Assembly: GCF_022627325.1 (NCBI RefSeq)
Contig: NZ_JAETZZ010000001.1
Location: forward strand, 744,001-808,000
Source: Pseudomonas putida
GTDB taxonomy: Bacteria; Pseudomonadota; Gammaproteobacteria; Pseudomonadales; Pseudomonadaceae
Direction of reading: 5' to 3'
Length of the DNA stretch: 64,000 bases
A model generated the notes under the pieces. It was given only the letters and a program-made list of their open reading frames with translations, was not told the origin of the DNA and searched no databases. The stretch's first letter is position 1; every line of letters begins with the position of its first letter. Made by a program: the position numbers and the translations under genes. Positions 1 to 10,477 of this stretch are shown piece after piece.

Positions 1-241
1 TGTGGGCCTGCCGAGTCAGCCGTGGGCTGGCCGAGCGTGTCGGTAAAAGCAGGGCCCCGTCCATGTAAAGCGCTGCAACCTGGCCCGGATCGCCACTTTG
101 CAGGCGCGCGTTCCATTGCTCGAACAACCCAAGTATCTCGTCATGCCGGGCAACATGACATTCGCCTTGGGCTTTGGCGAATGCCGGCGCGCCGATGAAG
201 CTCAGCGTAGCGAGCGGCAGCCAGATGGGAAAACCGCGCAT
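1..241 (-). CDS. Secreted SnoaL/DUF4440-like protein (C-terminus outside window)
   Basis: The first 80 codons of a minus-strand gene whose 3' end lies beyond the window edge. The start is an ATG at 241. Residues 1-22 form a typical signal peptide (basic MRGF, hydrophobic core, APAFA then cleavage), so the product is probably periplasmic. The following part, including LFEQWNARLQSGD and QVAALYMDGALLLPT, has the pattern of the NTF2-like cone fold (SnoaL/DUF4440, often annotated SgcJ/EcaC family). The family call rests on only about 55 mature residues, and no catalytic function can be assigned. Confidence 0.6.
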   Translation of the reverse strand, partial: MRGFPIWLPLATLSFIGAPAFAKAQGECHVARHDEILGLFEQWNARLQSGDPGQVAALYMDGALLLPTRSASPRLTRQAH

Positions 242-419
242 ACAATCAGTCCTCGTGCATAGCAGGCCCCGGAATGGGGCGCTCGAGGCGCATCATGCGT
301 GCTGCAGCACCCGGCTGGATGTCAGGTGCGGTCAGGGCCGGTGTTAGGAAGTTTCCGTACTTCGGCCGTGCGGGGTGAGGCGGTGGGAGCGCTTTGGCCC
401 CCACTGGAGGGATAGCCGA

Positions 420-590
420 TCAGAGGCCGATGGCCTTGTCGTCGCCGGAGCGGGCCTGCTCCAATTGCATGTGCAAGCGGGCGACCTGCTGGCGAAGCTG
501 GTCGCGTTCGTCCTTCAATTTACGCAGTTCATCACGGCGCACAGATACATAGAGGGTCTGGGTTGGAGTGGCAGGCATCAAGGTACCCAT
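420..590 (-). CDS. Small coiled-coil hypothetical protein
   Basis: A 56-residue protein. The open frame extends upstream to 674, but the ATG at 590 is preceded by a good ribosome binding site (GAGGTG about 5 nt upstream), so I chose that start. The central part (DELRKLKDERDQLRQQ, then VARLHMQLEQAR) is a charged heptad-rich helix predicted to form a coiled coil. There is no signal peptide and no recognised domain. It is divergent from gnd and shares the roughly 200-nt intergenic region with it. Function unknown. Confidence 0.55.
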   Translation of the reverse strand: MGTLMPATPTQTLYVSVRRDELRKLKDERDQLRQQVARLHMQLEQARSGDDKAIGL

Positions 591-794
591 GTAAACACCT
601 CGCGGTTTTGGCTGGTGACAATAAAAGCGTAGTCGCTTCACGCGGCGGGCATTCTGAATTCTTTCACTGCTCATTGGAACTTTTTTGTTTAACGTTGTCT
701 CGCCGTTCGTCGCTGAACCCTCGGGCGGTGTGCTGGACTAATCTGAAACGCTGGACTGTGTTGTCATTCATTTTTTCAAGGGGAGCATCGGCTC

Positions 795-1778
795 ATGCAA
801 CTGGGAATCGTCGGGCTGGGCCGCATGGGCGGCAATATTGCAAGGCGGCTGATGCGCGCCGGACACCGTACGGTCGTGCACGACCGTAACCGTGAGGCGG
901 TAACCGGGCTGGAAGGCGAGGGCGCCCAAGGTGCCCACGACCTTGGCGCGCTGGTGCAGAAGCTGAAGGCGCCACGGGCGGTATGGGTGATGCTGCCGGC
1001 GGGCGAACCGACCGAGCAGACCATTGCACAACTGGCCGAGCTGCTGGAGCCGGGCGATGCGATCATCGACGGCGGCAACACCTTCTACAAGGACGACATG
1101 CGCCGCGCCGTCGAGCTGGCCAAGCGTGGGCTGCATTACCTGGACGTCGGCACCTCCGGCGGTGTCTGGGGCCTGGACCGTGGCTACTGCATGATGATCG
1201 GCGGTGAGAAGGACGTGTTCGAGCGCCTGGAGCCTCTGTTCAAGGCGCTGGCACCGGGCGTTGGCGACATTCCGCGCACCCAGGGGCGCGAAGGGGAGCA
1301 CGGCCGCGCCGAACATGGCTACATCCATGCAGGCCCGCCCGGCGCTGGCCACTATGTGAAAATGGTGCACAACGGCATCGAATACGGGTTGATGCAGGCC
1401 TACGCTGAAGGCTTTGACCTGCTGCGCAGCAAAGGCGGCGATGAACTGCCGCCAGAACAGCGCTTCGACTTGAACGTCGCCGAAATCGCCGAGGTATGGC
1501 GCCGTGGCAGCGTGGTCACCTCCTGGCTGCTGGACCTCACCGCCGACGCCCTGGTGGCCGACCCGCAGCTGACGCAGTTCAGCGGCTCGGTATCAGACAG
1601 TGGCGAGGGCCGCTGGACGATCGATGCAGCCGTGGAGCAGGCGGTGCCGGTGCCGGTCCTGTCCAGTGCCTTGTTCGCCCGGTTCCGCTCACGCCAGCAG
1701 CAAGGCACCTACGGCGACAAGGTCCTCTCGGCCATGCGCCTGGGCTTCGGTGGCCACGTCGAGAAGAAAGGCCAATGA
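795..1778 (+). CDS. gnd: 6-phosphogluconate dehydrogenase, decarboxylating (short GntZ/YqeC type)
   Basis: Oxidatively decarboxylates 6-phosphogluconate to ribulose 5-phosphate with reduction of NAD(P)+ in the cytosol. At 327 residues it belongs to the short class rather than the roughly 470-residue enterobacterial class. The N-terminal Rossmann motif is [13 protein letters not shown] (residues 7-19). The substrate-binding and catalytic segment [14 protein letters not shown] lies near residue 190. The ATG is preceded by AAGGGGAGC. The stop overlaps the zwf start by 4 nt (ATGA), so the two are co-transcribed and probably translationally coupled. Confidence 0.93.
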   Translation: MQLGIVGLGRMGGNIARRLMRAGHRTVVHDRNREAVTGLEGEGAQGAHDLGALVQKLKAPRAVWVMLPAGEPTEQTIAQLAELLEPGDAIIDGGNTFYKDDMRRAVELAKRGLHYLDVGTSGGVWGLDRGYCMMIGGEKDVFERLEPLFKALAPGVGDIPRTQGREGEHGRAEHGYIHAGPPGAGHYVKMVHNGIEYGLMQAYAEGFDLLRSKGGDELPPEQRFDLNVAEIAEVWRRGSVVTSWLLDLTADALVADPQLTQFSGSVSDSGEGRWTIDAAVEQAVPVPVLSSALFARFRSRQQQGTYGDKVLSAMRLGFGGHVEKKGQ

Positions 1779-3283
1779 CCCGACAGACCATTCCTGCAGC
1801 TGGCCCTTGTACCCTGTTCCTGTTCGGTGCCAACGGTGACCTGGTCAAGCGCCTGCTGATGCCGGCGCTGTACAACCTGGGCCGGGACGGCCTGCTCGAC
1901 CGCAACCTGCGCATCGTGGGGGTGGACCACAACCCTGCCACCGCCGCTGAATTTGCCCAGCGGCTGCACGCGTTCATGCGTGAGCGCGCCGACAAAGGCG
2001 GCGAGGGCGCGGGCAAGGGCCTGGACGAAAAGCTTTGGGCACGCCTGGCCAAGCGCCTGGACTACCAGACCGGCGATTTTCTGGACCCTGCCACCTATAC
2101 CGCGCTGGCCAAGCGCATCGACAAGACCAGCCATGGCAACGCCATCTTCTACCTGGCCACCTCGCCACGCTTTTTCCCCGAGGTTGCCCAGCGCCTGGGT
2201 GAGGCCGGCTTGCTTGACGAGTCTGCCGGGGGCTATCGCCGGGTCGTGGTGGAGAAGCCCTTCGGCACCGACCTGGCCAGTGCCGAGGCGCTCAACGCAT
2301 GCCTGCTCAAGGTGATGAGCGAGCGGCAGATCTACCGCATCGACCATTATCTGGGCAAGGAGACGGTGCAGAACATCCTGGTCAGCCGTTTTTCCAATGG
2401 CCTGTTCGAGTCGTTCTGGAACAACCACTACATCGACCATGTGCAGATCACCGCCGCCGAAACGGTGGGGGTCGAGACGCGCGGTGCGTTCTATGACCAG
2501 ACCGGCGCTTTGCGCGACATGGTCCCCAACCACCTGTTCCAGTTGCTGGCGATGGTTGCCATGGAGCCGCCTGCAGCCTTCGGTGCCGATGCCGTGCGCG
2601 GCGAAAAAGCCAAGGTGATCGGCGCTATCCGGCCCTGGTCGGCGAAGATGGCGCTGAAGAACTCCGTGCGCGGCCAGTACACCGCCGGCAAGCAGGGCCG
2701 CAAGCGCCTGGCCGGGTATCGCCAGGAAGACCGGGTGGCGGCCGACAGCCAGACCGAGACCTACGTGGCCCTGAAGGTGATGATCGACAACTGGCGGTGG
2801 GCCGGCGTGCCGTTCTACCTGCGTACCGGCAAACGGATGAGCGTGCGCGACACCGAAATCGCCATCTGCTTCAAGCCGGCGCCCTATGCGCAGTTTCGAG
2901 AGTCGGAGCTGGAGCGGCCCAAGCCCAACTACCTGAAGATCCAGATCCAGCCCAACGAAGGCATGTGGTTCGACCTGCAGGCCAAGCGCCCGGGGCCGGA
3001 ACTGGTCATGGAGAACGTCGAGCTGGGGTTTGCCTACAAGGACTTCTTCAAGATGACCCCGGCCACGGGGTACGAGACCTTGATCTACGACTGCCTGACC
3101 GGTGACCAGACCTTGTTCCAGCGTGCCGACAACATCGAGAACGGCTGGCGCGCGGTGCAGCCATTTCTCGATGCCTGGGCGCAGGACGGCGAGGTGCATG
3201 AGTACCCGGCGGGTGAGGATGGACCAGAGGCTGGCAACGAGTTGCTGGCCCGTGACAAGCGCGAGTGGCACCGGTTGGGGTGA
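1775..3283 (+). CDS. zwf: Glucose-6-phosphate 1-dehydrogenase
   Basis: Converts glucose 6-phosphate to 6-phosphogluconolactone with NAD(P)+. The 502-residue product has the coenzyme motif [18 protein letters not shown] near the N-terminus and the active-site signature [13 protein letters not shown] set the start at ATG 1775, which overlaps the gnd stop, because the frame upstream of it lies inside gnd. Pseudomonads commonly carry several zwf paralogues; this one pairs with gnd rather than with pgl-eda, so it feeds the oxidative pentose phosphate branch rather than the Entner-Doudoroff cluster (inference). Confidence 0.94.
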   Translation: MTRQTIPAAGPCTLFLFGANGDLVKRLLMPALYNLGRDGLLDRNLRIVGVDHNPATAAEFAQRLHAFMRERADKGGEGAGKGLDEKLWARLAKRLDYQTGDFLDPATYTALAKRIDKTSHGNAIFYLATSPRFFPEVAQRLGEAGLLDESAGGYRRVVVEKPFGTDLASAEALNACLLKVMSERQIYRIDHYLGKETVQNILVSRFSNGLFESFWNNHYIDHVQITAAETVGVETRGAFYDQTGALRDMVPNHLFQLLAMVAMEPPAAFGADAVRGEKAKVIGAIRPWSAKMALKNSVRGQYTAGKQGRKRLAGYRQEDRVAADSQTETYVALKVMIDNWRWAGVPFYLRTGKRMSVRDTEIAICFKPAPYAQFRESELERPKPNYLKIQIQPNEGMWFDLQAKRPGPELVMENVELGFAYKDFFKMTPATGYETLIYDCLTGDQTLFQRADNIENGWRAVQPFLDAWAQDGEVHEYPAGEDGPEAGNELLARDKREWHRLG

Positions 3284-3288
3284 CACGC

Positions 3289-3305
3289 GGCCCGCCTGGC
3301 GGGCC
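3289..3305 (+). other. Short hairpin between zwf and the GH15 gene
   Basis: GGCCCGCC and GGCGGGCC form a perfect 8-bp inverted repeat separated by one base, just after the zwf stop and upstream of the GAGGAG ribosome binding site of the next gene. There is no T-tract, so it is more likely an mRNA-stability or partial attenuation element than a full terminator. Confidence 0.4.
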
Positions 3306-3328
3306 AGACAGCTCATAGAGGAGATTCA

Positions 3329-5125
3329 ATGCCCGCCCACATCGAAGACTATGCGCTGCTCGGCAACTGCCGCAGCGCTGCCCTGGTCAGCCGTGACGGC
3401 TCCATCGACTGGCTGTGCCTGCCGCGCTTCGATGCCCCCGCGGTGTTCGCCGCGCTGCTGGGCAACGAAGAGAACGGTCGCTGGCGCCTGGCGCCCAGCG
3501 ATCCGGTCGAACGTACCAGCCGGGCATACCAGGAAGACACCCTGGTGCTGGAAACCACCTGGGTCACGGCCAATGGCCGCGCCCGCGTGCTCGAATTCAT
3601 GCCGCTGGAGGACGTCAACTCGGTGGTACGCATCGTCGAGGGCATTGCCGGCGAGATCAACTTTGAGATGGACCTGGTGCTGCGCTTCGACTACGGACGC
3701 AGCGTACCCTGGGTGGAAAAGCTCGACCCGTTGACCCTGAGCGCCGTCGCCGGCCCCGACCGGCTGATCCTGTGCAGCACGGTGCCCTCGCATGCCCGTG
3801 ACCACCACACGGTCGCGCGCTTTCGGGTGAGCGCCGGCGAGCGCCAGGTGTTCAGCCTGCGCCATCAACCTTCGCACCTGCCGGTGCAACCTGACTGCGA
3901 CCTCGAGCACGCCCTGGAACATACCGTCAGCCAGTGGCAGGCCTTTGCCGCCCGCTGCCCCGAGGTTGGCGCTTACAGCGCGAGCGTGCGCCGTTCATTG
4001 CTTACCCTCAAGGCCATGACCTATTCCCCTACTGGCGGCATCGTCGCAGCCGTCACCACGTCGCTGCCCGAAAGCATTGGCCGCGAACGCAACTGGGACT
4101 ATCGCTTCTGCTGGCTGCGCGATGCCACCATGACCCTGCTGGCGTTCATGAACCTGGGCTACTTCGACGAAGCGCAGGCTTGGCGTGAGTGGTTGCTGCG
4201 TTCGGTGGCCGGCAACCCCGAGCAGATGCAGATCATGTACGGCCTGGCGGGCGAGCGAGACCTGCAGGAATACACCTTGCCGTGGCTGGCCGGGTATGAG
4301 CACTCACAGCCGGTGCGGGTGGGCAACGCAGCCGCTCAGCAGCGGCAGCTGGATATCTACGGCGAGGTCGCCGACGCCATGGCCCAGGCGATCAAGGGTG
4401 GTTTGCCCCGGCATCCACGCAGTGCGGCGATTTCTCGCCTGATCATGCCTTACCTGGAGCGCATCTGGCGTGAACCGGACGAAGGCATCTGGGAGGTGCG
4501 TGGTGGCAGGCAGCACTTCGTGCATTCCAAGGTCATGGCCTGGGTCGCATTCGACCGCGCCGCGGGGATGGCTGAGACCACCGAGGAGGGCAGTGAGCGC
4601 GGGCAGTATTACCGGCAGGTGGCCGATGACATCCGCCGTGAGGTGTGTGAGCAGGGGCTCGATGCCAAAGGCCAGCATTTCGTCCAGGCCTATGGCTCCA
4701 GCGAGATGGATGCCAGCCTGCTGCAGATCGCCCTGACCGGGTTCCTGCCGGCGCAGGATGAGCGCTTTCTGCGCACGCTCGAACAGATCGAGCAGCGCCT
4801 GCTGAAAAACGGTTTGCTGATGCGCTATGACAGCGACCGCTGCAGTGATGGCCTGACGCCGGGGGAAGGGACATTCCTGGTCTGTTCGTTCTGGTTGGCC
4901 GATGTGTATGTGCTGTTGGGGCGCCAGAGCGAGGCGCAGGCGCTGTACGAGAAGCTGACCGGGCTGTGCAATGACGTGGGCCTGCTGGCTGAGCAGTACG
5001 ACCCGGCAGGCGCGCGCATGCTGGGCAATTTCCCCCAGGCATTTAGCCACATCGGCATCATCAACACTGCGCTCAACCTGCACCGGGCGCAGTGCCCGGC
5101 AAGGGATCGGGCCCGGTGCGGTTGA
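3329..5125 (+). CDS. Glycoside hydrolase family 15 protein (glucoamylase/trehalase-type)
   Basis: A 598-residue cytosolic (no signal peptide) GH15 enzyme. The N-terminal super-sandwich domain starts IEDYALLGNCRSAALVSRDG, which is typical of bacterial GH15 glucoamylase/trehalase proteins. The (alpha/alpha)6 barrel carries RNWDYRFCWLRDAT near residue 253, KVMAWVAFDRA, and the late acidic segments GEGTFLVCSFW and EQYDP..GNFPQAFSH expected to hold the catalytic glutamates. A GAGGAG ribosome binding site precedes the start. It lies 45 nt after zwf and probably belongs to the same operon, feeding released glucose to the pathway. Whether the substrate is trehalose or alpha-glucan cannot be told from sequence. 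Confidence 0.85.
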   Translation: MPAHIEDYALLGNCRSAALVSRDGSIDWLCLPRFDAPAVFAALLGNEENGRWRLAPSDPVERTSRAYQEDTLVLETTWVTANGRARVLEFMPLEDVNSVVRIVEGIAGEINFEMDLVLRFDYGRSVPWVEKLDPLTLSAVAGPDRLILCSTVPSHARDHHTVARFRVSAGERQVFSLRHQPSHLPVQPDCDLEHALEHTVSQWQAFAARCPEVGAYSASVRRSLLTLKAMTYSPTGGIVAAVTTSLPESIGRERNWDYRFCWLRDATMTLLAFMNLGYFDEAQAWREWLLRSVAGNPEQMQIMYGLAGERDLQEYTLPWLAGYEHSQPVRVGNAAAQQRQLDIYGEVADAMAQAIKGGLPRHPRSAAISRLIMPYLERIWREPDEGIWEVRGGRQHFVHSKVMAWVAFDRAAGMAETTEEGSERGQYYRQVADDIRREVCEQGLDAKGQHFVQAYGSSEMDASLLQIALTGFLPAQDERFLRTLEQIEQRLLKNGLLMRYDSDRCSDGLTPGEGTFLVCSFWLADVYVLLGRQSEAQALYEKLTGLCNDVGLLAEQYDPAGARMLGNFPQAFSHIGIINTALNLHRAQCPARDRARCG

Positions 5126-5213
5126 AGGCAGTGTACTGGTCTGGGCAAGTTGCTCGTCTTCGGCGAAATGACCGGAGTAGACTAGGGCCAAGAGTAAACG
5201 ACAAGGAATACGC

Positions 5214-5261
5214 ATGAGCGTTCGTCGCCATGAGCTGGCATTGAGGGCATCGCGATTCTGA
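5214..5261 (+). CDS. Candidate 15-residue leader ORF coupled to the TetR gene
   Basis: ATG at 5214 has a good AAGGAA ribosome binding site 5-6 nt upstream and encodes MSVRRHELALRASRF. Its stop TGA shares one base with the ATG of the TetR gene (TGATG). The TetR gene itself has only a weak site, so translation of the leader could control regulator synthesis. Seen directly in sequence; the role is inference. Confidence 0.4.
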   Translation: MSVRRHELALRASRF

Positions 5262-5881
5262 TGGCCAACCACAAGATCGAAATTCGCCGTCGCAACATCG
5301 ATAAAATCCTCGTGGCCGCAGAAAAGGTGTTCGCCGAGAAAGGCTACGGCGCAACGTCCATGGGTGATATCGCCGAACAGGCCGAGCTGCCGCGCTCCAA
5401 CCTGCATTACTACTTCAGCACCAAGGACGAACTGTTCCGCGCAGTGCTGCAGGACCTGCTGGATGTGTGGAAGCAGGACGCACTGTGTTTCGAAAACTTC
5501 GACGACCCACGGGTGGTGTTGACCAGCTACATTCGCGCCAAGATGGGCCATTCTCGCTCACGGCCGCTGGGCTCGAAGATCTGGGCCGAAGAGATGCTGC
5601 ATGGCGCGCCGCTGCTTGGGGTGAGCCTGGATGACAGCCTGGTGCCGTGGGCCAAGCTGAAGGTCGACAAGATTCGCCGCTGGGTGGAGGAGGGGCGCAT
5701 CCTGCCGGTGGAGCCTTCGGCACTGCTGTACATGATCTGGGCTTCGACCCAGCACTACGCCGACTTCGGTTACCAGGTGGCGGTGCTCAATGGCGGTGAA
5801 CCGTTGTCGGACCTGGCGTTCGAGAGTGCGATCCAGACGGTGACGCGTGTGATCCTGCGGGGTATCGGGCTGGAGCCTTGA
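5261..5881 (+). CDS. TetR-family regulator, RutR-like (pyrimidine catabolism)
   Basis: A 206-residue TetR repressor. The HTH covers residues about 15-60 (NIDKILVAAEKVFAEKGYG, MGDIAEQAELPRSNLHYYF). The ligand domain resembles RutR (YcdC), with GSKIWAEEMLHGAP and a C-terminal SDLAFESAIQTVTRVILRG. In Escherichia coli RutR responds to uracil. Its position, convergent to pydA in a full pyrimidine-degradation locus, supports the same role here. The start is coupled to a short leader ORF. The operator candidates are the inverted repeats upstream of the permease gene. I left the symbol empty because rutR and pydR are both used. Confidence 0.8.
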   Translation: MANHKIEIRRRNIDKILVAAEKVFAEKGYGATSMGDIAEQAELPRSNLHYYFSTKDELFRAVLQDLLDVWKQDALCFENFDDPRVVLTSYIRAKMGHSRSRPLGSKIWAEEMLHGAPLLGVSLDDSLVPWAKLKVDKIRRWVEEGRILPVEPSALLYMIWASTQHYADFGYQVAVLNGGEPLSDLAFESAIQTVTRVILRGIGLEP

Positions 5882-5989
5882 TGGCGCGGCCCTTGAGTTG
5901 CGGCCGCGCCCACGGTGCATCGCGTTTCATTGCAGGGGCGGCCTTGCGTCGCGAAAGGCTAGCAAGACGGCCCCAGCAATTCACACGGG

Positions 5990-7264
5990 TCAGCTCGCTT
6001 CACGGTAGGGGTTGCGCGGGTCCTGGGTCCAGTTCAGGTACGGCTTGCCGGTGTCCTGCGCGACCATGTCGATGCAGTGTTCCACCGGGCAGGTGATCTG
6101 GCACAGGTTGCAGCCCACGCATTCGTCTTCGATCACGCTGTAGGCGTGGGTCCCGTCCGCTTTGAGCGTACTGGCGATGGCCTGGTGCGAAGTGTCCTCG
6201 CAAGCGATGTGGCAGCGCCCGCAGCCGATGCAGGCATTCTGGTCGATGTGCGCCACCGATTTGTAGTTGATGTCCAGGTACTTCCAGTCGGTGGTGTGCG
6301 CCACGGCCTGGCCGCGGAAGGCTTCCAGGCTCTGGTGCCCGTGCTGGTCCATCCAGCGTGCCAAACCGTCCTTCATGTCTTCGACGATACGAAAACCGTG
6401 CAGCATCGCCGCCGTGCACACCTGCACCGCGCCACTGCCCAGGGCAATGAACTCGGCCGCATCCCGCCAGTTGCCGATACCGCCGATGCCACAGATCGGT
6501 AGCCCGCGGGTTTGCGGGTCGCGGGCGATCTCGGCGACCATGTTCAGGGCGATGGGTTTGACCGCCGAGCCGCAGTAGCCGCCGTGGGTGCTCTGGTCCC
6601 CAACGATCGGGTGGGCGACCATGCGGTCCAGGTCGACGCTGGTGATGGAGTTGATGGTGTTGATCAGTGACACCGCATCGGCGCCACCGCGATGCGCTGC
6701 ACGCGCCGACTGGCGGATATCGGTGATGTTGGGCGTGAGCTTGACGATCACCGGCAATGTGCAGTGCGTCTTGCACCAGCGGGTGACCATTTCCACATAC
6801 TCCGGCACCTGGCCGACCGCCGCGCCCATGCCGCGTTCGGGCATGCCATGCGGGCAGCCGAAGTTCAGTTCGATACCGTCGGCACCGGTGGCTTCCACCA
6901 GCGGCAGGATGAACTTCCAGGATTCCTCGACGCACGGCACCATCAGCGAGACGATCAGCGCCCGGTCGGGCCAGTCCTTCTTGACCTGGGTGATTTCGCG
7001 CAGGTTGATTTCCAGGGAGCGGTCGGTGATCAGCTCGATGTTGTTGATGCCCTGCACCAGCCGGTTGGCACCGTAATGCGCCGAGTAGCGCGACGACACG
7101 TTGACGGCTGCCGGGTCCTCGCCCAGGGTCTTCCAGACCACGCCACCCCAGCCGGCCTCGAAGGCGCGAACCACGTTGTAGGCTTTGTCGGTCGGCGGCG
7201 CGGAGGCCAGCCAGAAGGGGTTGGGTGCCTTGATGCCGGCGAATACGATAGACAAGTCGGCCAT
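5990..7264 (-). CDS. preA: NAD-dependent dihydropyrimidine dehydrogenase subunit (PreA/PydA)
   Basis: The catalytic subunit that reduces uracil or thymine to the 5,6-dihydro compound. It has 424 residues. The N-terminal two thirds is a dihydroorotate-dehydrogenase-like FMN TIM barrel with the active-site motif NFGCPHGMPERGMGAAVGQ. The C-terminus carries two [4Fe-4S] motifs, CIGCGRCHIAC and CVGCNLCQITC. The start at 7264 directly abuts the stop of the PreT-like partner upstream (zero gap), so the two subunits are co-translated. Confidence 0.93.
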   Translation of the reverse strand: MADLSIVFAGIKAPNPFWLASAPPTDKAYNVVRAFEAGWGGVVWKTLGEDPAAVNVSSRYSAHYGANRLVQGINNIELITDRSLEINLREITQVKKDWPDRALIVSLMVPCVEESWKFILPLVEATGADGIELNFGCPHGMPERGMGAAVGQVPEYVEMVTRWCKTHCTLPVIVKLTPNITDIRQSARAAHRGGADAVSLINTINSITSVDLDRMVAHPIVGDQSTHGGYCGSAVKPIALNMVAEIARDPQTRGLPICGIGGIGNWRDAAEFIALGSGAVQVCTAAMLHGFRIVEDMKDGLARWMDQHGHQSLEAFRGQAVAHTTDWKYLDINYKSVAHIDQNACIGCGRCHIACEDTSHQAIASTLKADGTHAYSVIEDECVGCNLCQITCPVEHCIDMVAQDTGKPYLNWTQDPRNPYREAS

Positions 7265-8632
7265 TTATGCAGCCTCCACATTGAGCATGAGTTGGGCATG
7301 GATGGCTTCGGCGGCCAGCTTGCCGTGTTGCACGGCCTGGACGGTGAGGTCCTGGCCCAGAGCGGTGCAGTCGCCACCGGCGTAGACGCCCGGCAGGCTG
7401 GTGCGCATACCCTCGTCGACGCGAATGCGCTCGCCGTCGCGGGCCAGCTGCGCGGCCAGCGGGTCGTTGAGGCTGTGTTCGTCGAAACCTTGGCCGATGG
7501 CTTTGAAGATGGCGTCGGCGGCCAGCTCGAAGGTTTCACCGGTGTCGCGCAGGCGGCCCTCGGCCAGTTCGGTGCGGGCGAAGCGCATGCCCCGCACGCG
7601 GTTGTCGTCGTCCAGCAGTACGGCGTCGGGGCGGGCCCAGGTGTGCAGGCGCACCTGATTGGCCTTGGCGATGTCCTGCTCGTGGCCGGTGGCGCCCATG
7701 TCGGCGTAACCGCGCCGGTAGACCAGGTTGACGTCGCGAGCACCCAGGCGGCTCATTTGCACGGCCATGTCGATGGCGGTGTTGCCTGCGCCGATCACCA
7801 GGCAACGCTCTGCCAACGGCAGTTGCGAAAGATCATCCGCCTGGCGCAGCTCACGGATGTAGTCGGTGGCCGCGAGCATGCCGGGCGCCTCTTCACCAGG
7901 CAGGCCGAGCTGGCGTACGGCGGCCAGACCAAGCCCAAGGAATACCGCATCGTATTGCTCACGCAGCTCTGTCAGGCTCAGGTTGCCGCCCAGGCGTTGG
8001 CCGTGGCGCATTTCGATGCCGCCGATGCCAAGCAGGAATTCCACTTCGCGCTGGGCATAATCGTCCACCAGCTTGTAACGGGCGATGCCGTACTCGTTCA
8101 GGCCGCCCGCCTTGTCGCTGGCCTCGAACACCACCACCTCATGGCCATGCATGGCCAGGCGATGTGCACACGCCAGCCCGGCGGGGCCTGCACCGACCAC
8201 GGCGATGCGCTTGCCGGTGGCTGGCGAACGTTTGAACGGGTGCTCGGTGAAGCCGGCGTTGTCCAAGGCATAACGCTGCAGCTGGCCGATCAGTACCGGT
8301 GCACATTCCTGGGCATTGTTGCGCACGCAGGCCTGCTGGCAAAGAATCTCGGTGGGGCACACGCGGGCGCAGCTACCGCCCAGGATGTTGGCCGACAGGA
8401 TGCGCTCGGCGGCACCTTGCAGGTTCTCGTCGCTGATGCGGTGGATGAACGAGGGAATGTCGATTTCGCTCGGGCATGCGTTGACACAGGGCGCGTCGTA
8501 GCAATACAGGCAGCGGGCGCTTTCCACTGCGGCCTGGCGGGCGGTGAGGGGCGGCGCGAGGTCGCTGAATTGCTCGGCCAGTTGGTCGGCACCGGCGCGG
8601 GGGCGCGGCAAGTGGTTCAGGGCGTCGATCAC
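7265..8632 (-). CDS. preT: NAD-dependent dihydropyrimidine dehydrogenase subunit (PreT/PydX)
   Basis: The electron-input subunit of dihydropyrimidine dehydrogenase, 455 residues, glutamate-synthase-small-subunit fold. The N-terminal region carries cysteine clusters for two [4Fe-4S] centres (CLYCYDAPCVNACP, then GGSCARVCPTEILCQQAC). An FAD motif follows (GAGPAGLACAHRLAMHG) and then an NAD(P)H motif (VIGAGNTAIDMAVQMSRLG). It transfers electrons from NAD(P)H to the FMN of the PreA subunit encoded immediately downstream. About 150 nt separates it from the dihydropyrimidinase gene; that gap holds a REP-like palindrome. Confidence 0.93.
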   Translation of the reverse strand: MIDALNHLPRPRAGADQLAEQFSDLAPPLTARQAAVESARCLYCYDAPCVNACPSEIDIPSFIHRISDENLQGAAERILSANILGGSCARVCPTEILCQQACVRNNAQECAPVLIGQLQRYALDNAGFTEHPFKRSPATGKRIAVVGAGPAGLACAHRLAMHGHEVVVFEASDKAGGLNEYGIARYKLVDDYAQREVEFLLGIGGIEMRHGQRLGGNLSLTELREQYDAVFLGLGLAAVRQLGLPGEEAPGMLAATDYIRELRQADDLSQLPLAERCLVIGAGNTAIDMAVQMSRLGARDVNLVYRRGYADMGATGHEQDIAKANQVRLHTWARPDAVLLDDDNRVRGMRFARTELAEGRLRDTGETFELAADAIFKAIGQGFDEHSLNDPLAAQLARDGERIRVDEGMRTSLPGVYAGGDCTALGQDLTVQAVQHGKLAAEAIHAQLMLNVEAA

Positions 8633-8683
8633 GGTTGTAGCCTCTCTTTTTTATAGGGCTTGGGGTGGGGCACCATGCGCCCC

Positions 8684-8773
8684 AATCGCCGGCCAGCCGG
8701 CTCCCACAGGTACAGTGAGGTACCTGGGAGCGTGGGGGGCTGGCTTGCCGGCCAGGGGCTGCGCAGCAGCCCC
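8684..8773. repeat. REPIN-like inverted pair plus hairpin
   Basis: Two oppositely oriented REP-like units (CCGGCCAGCCGGCTCCCACA at about 8691-8710 and its diverged inverse ending CTGGCTTGCCGGCC at about 8739-8753) face each other around GGTAC repeats. A perfect 8-bp stem GGGGCTGC/GCAGCCCC with a GCA loop follows at 8755-8773. It lies just downstream of the dihydropyrimidinase stop. It resembles extragenic palindromes of P. putida, which are known to be numerous, and may also act as a processing or termination hairpin. Confidence 0.6.
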
Positions 8774-8780
8774 GACAGTT

Positions 8781-10325
<1,545 letters not shown>

Positions 10326-10414
10326 TTAGATGCTGATTGTGGATTGTTCAAGAAAATATTTAATGGGCTTTAAACTTATATAAGTAACTGATTTTAAAGG
10401 GTTAATTAAAAAGA

Positions 10415-10446
10415 TCACCAAAATGGTGAGACCTTTCACCATTTTG
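10415..10446. promoter_or_regulatory. Overlapping inverted repeats, candidate operator
   Basis: TCACCA-AAA-TGGTGA (10415-10429) is a perfect 6-bp inverted repeat. It overlaps a second perfect repeat, CAAAATGGTGA-GACCTT-TCACCATTTTG (10419-10446, 11-bp arms). This gives three TGGTGA-type half-sites in alternating orientation, an arrangement expected for cooperative repressor binding. The RutR-like TetR protein is the natural candidate ligand by context, but the repeat does not match the E. coli RutR consensus (TTGACCA-type) closely. Confidence 0.5.
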
Positions 10447-10451
10447 ACGCA

Positions 10452-10477
10452 CTTGACAACAAGCCAAATTGGTCAAG
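10452..10477. promoter_or_regulatory. CTTGAC/GTCAAG dyad, second operator candidate
   Basis: CTTGAC (10452-10457) and GTCAAG (10472-10477) are perfect complements spaced by 14 nt, and the right half reads TTGGTCAAG. The TTGAC..GTCAA arms resemble the outer bases of the E. coli RutR box, but the spacing is wider. The left arm overlaps a TTGACA -35-like hexamer. Low-to-moderate confidence. Confidence 0.35.
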
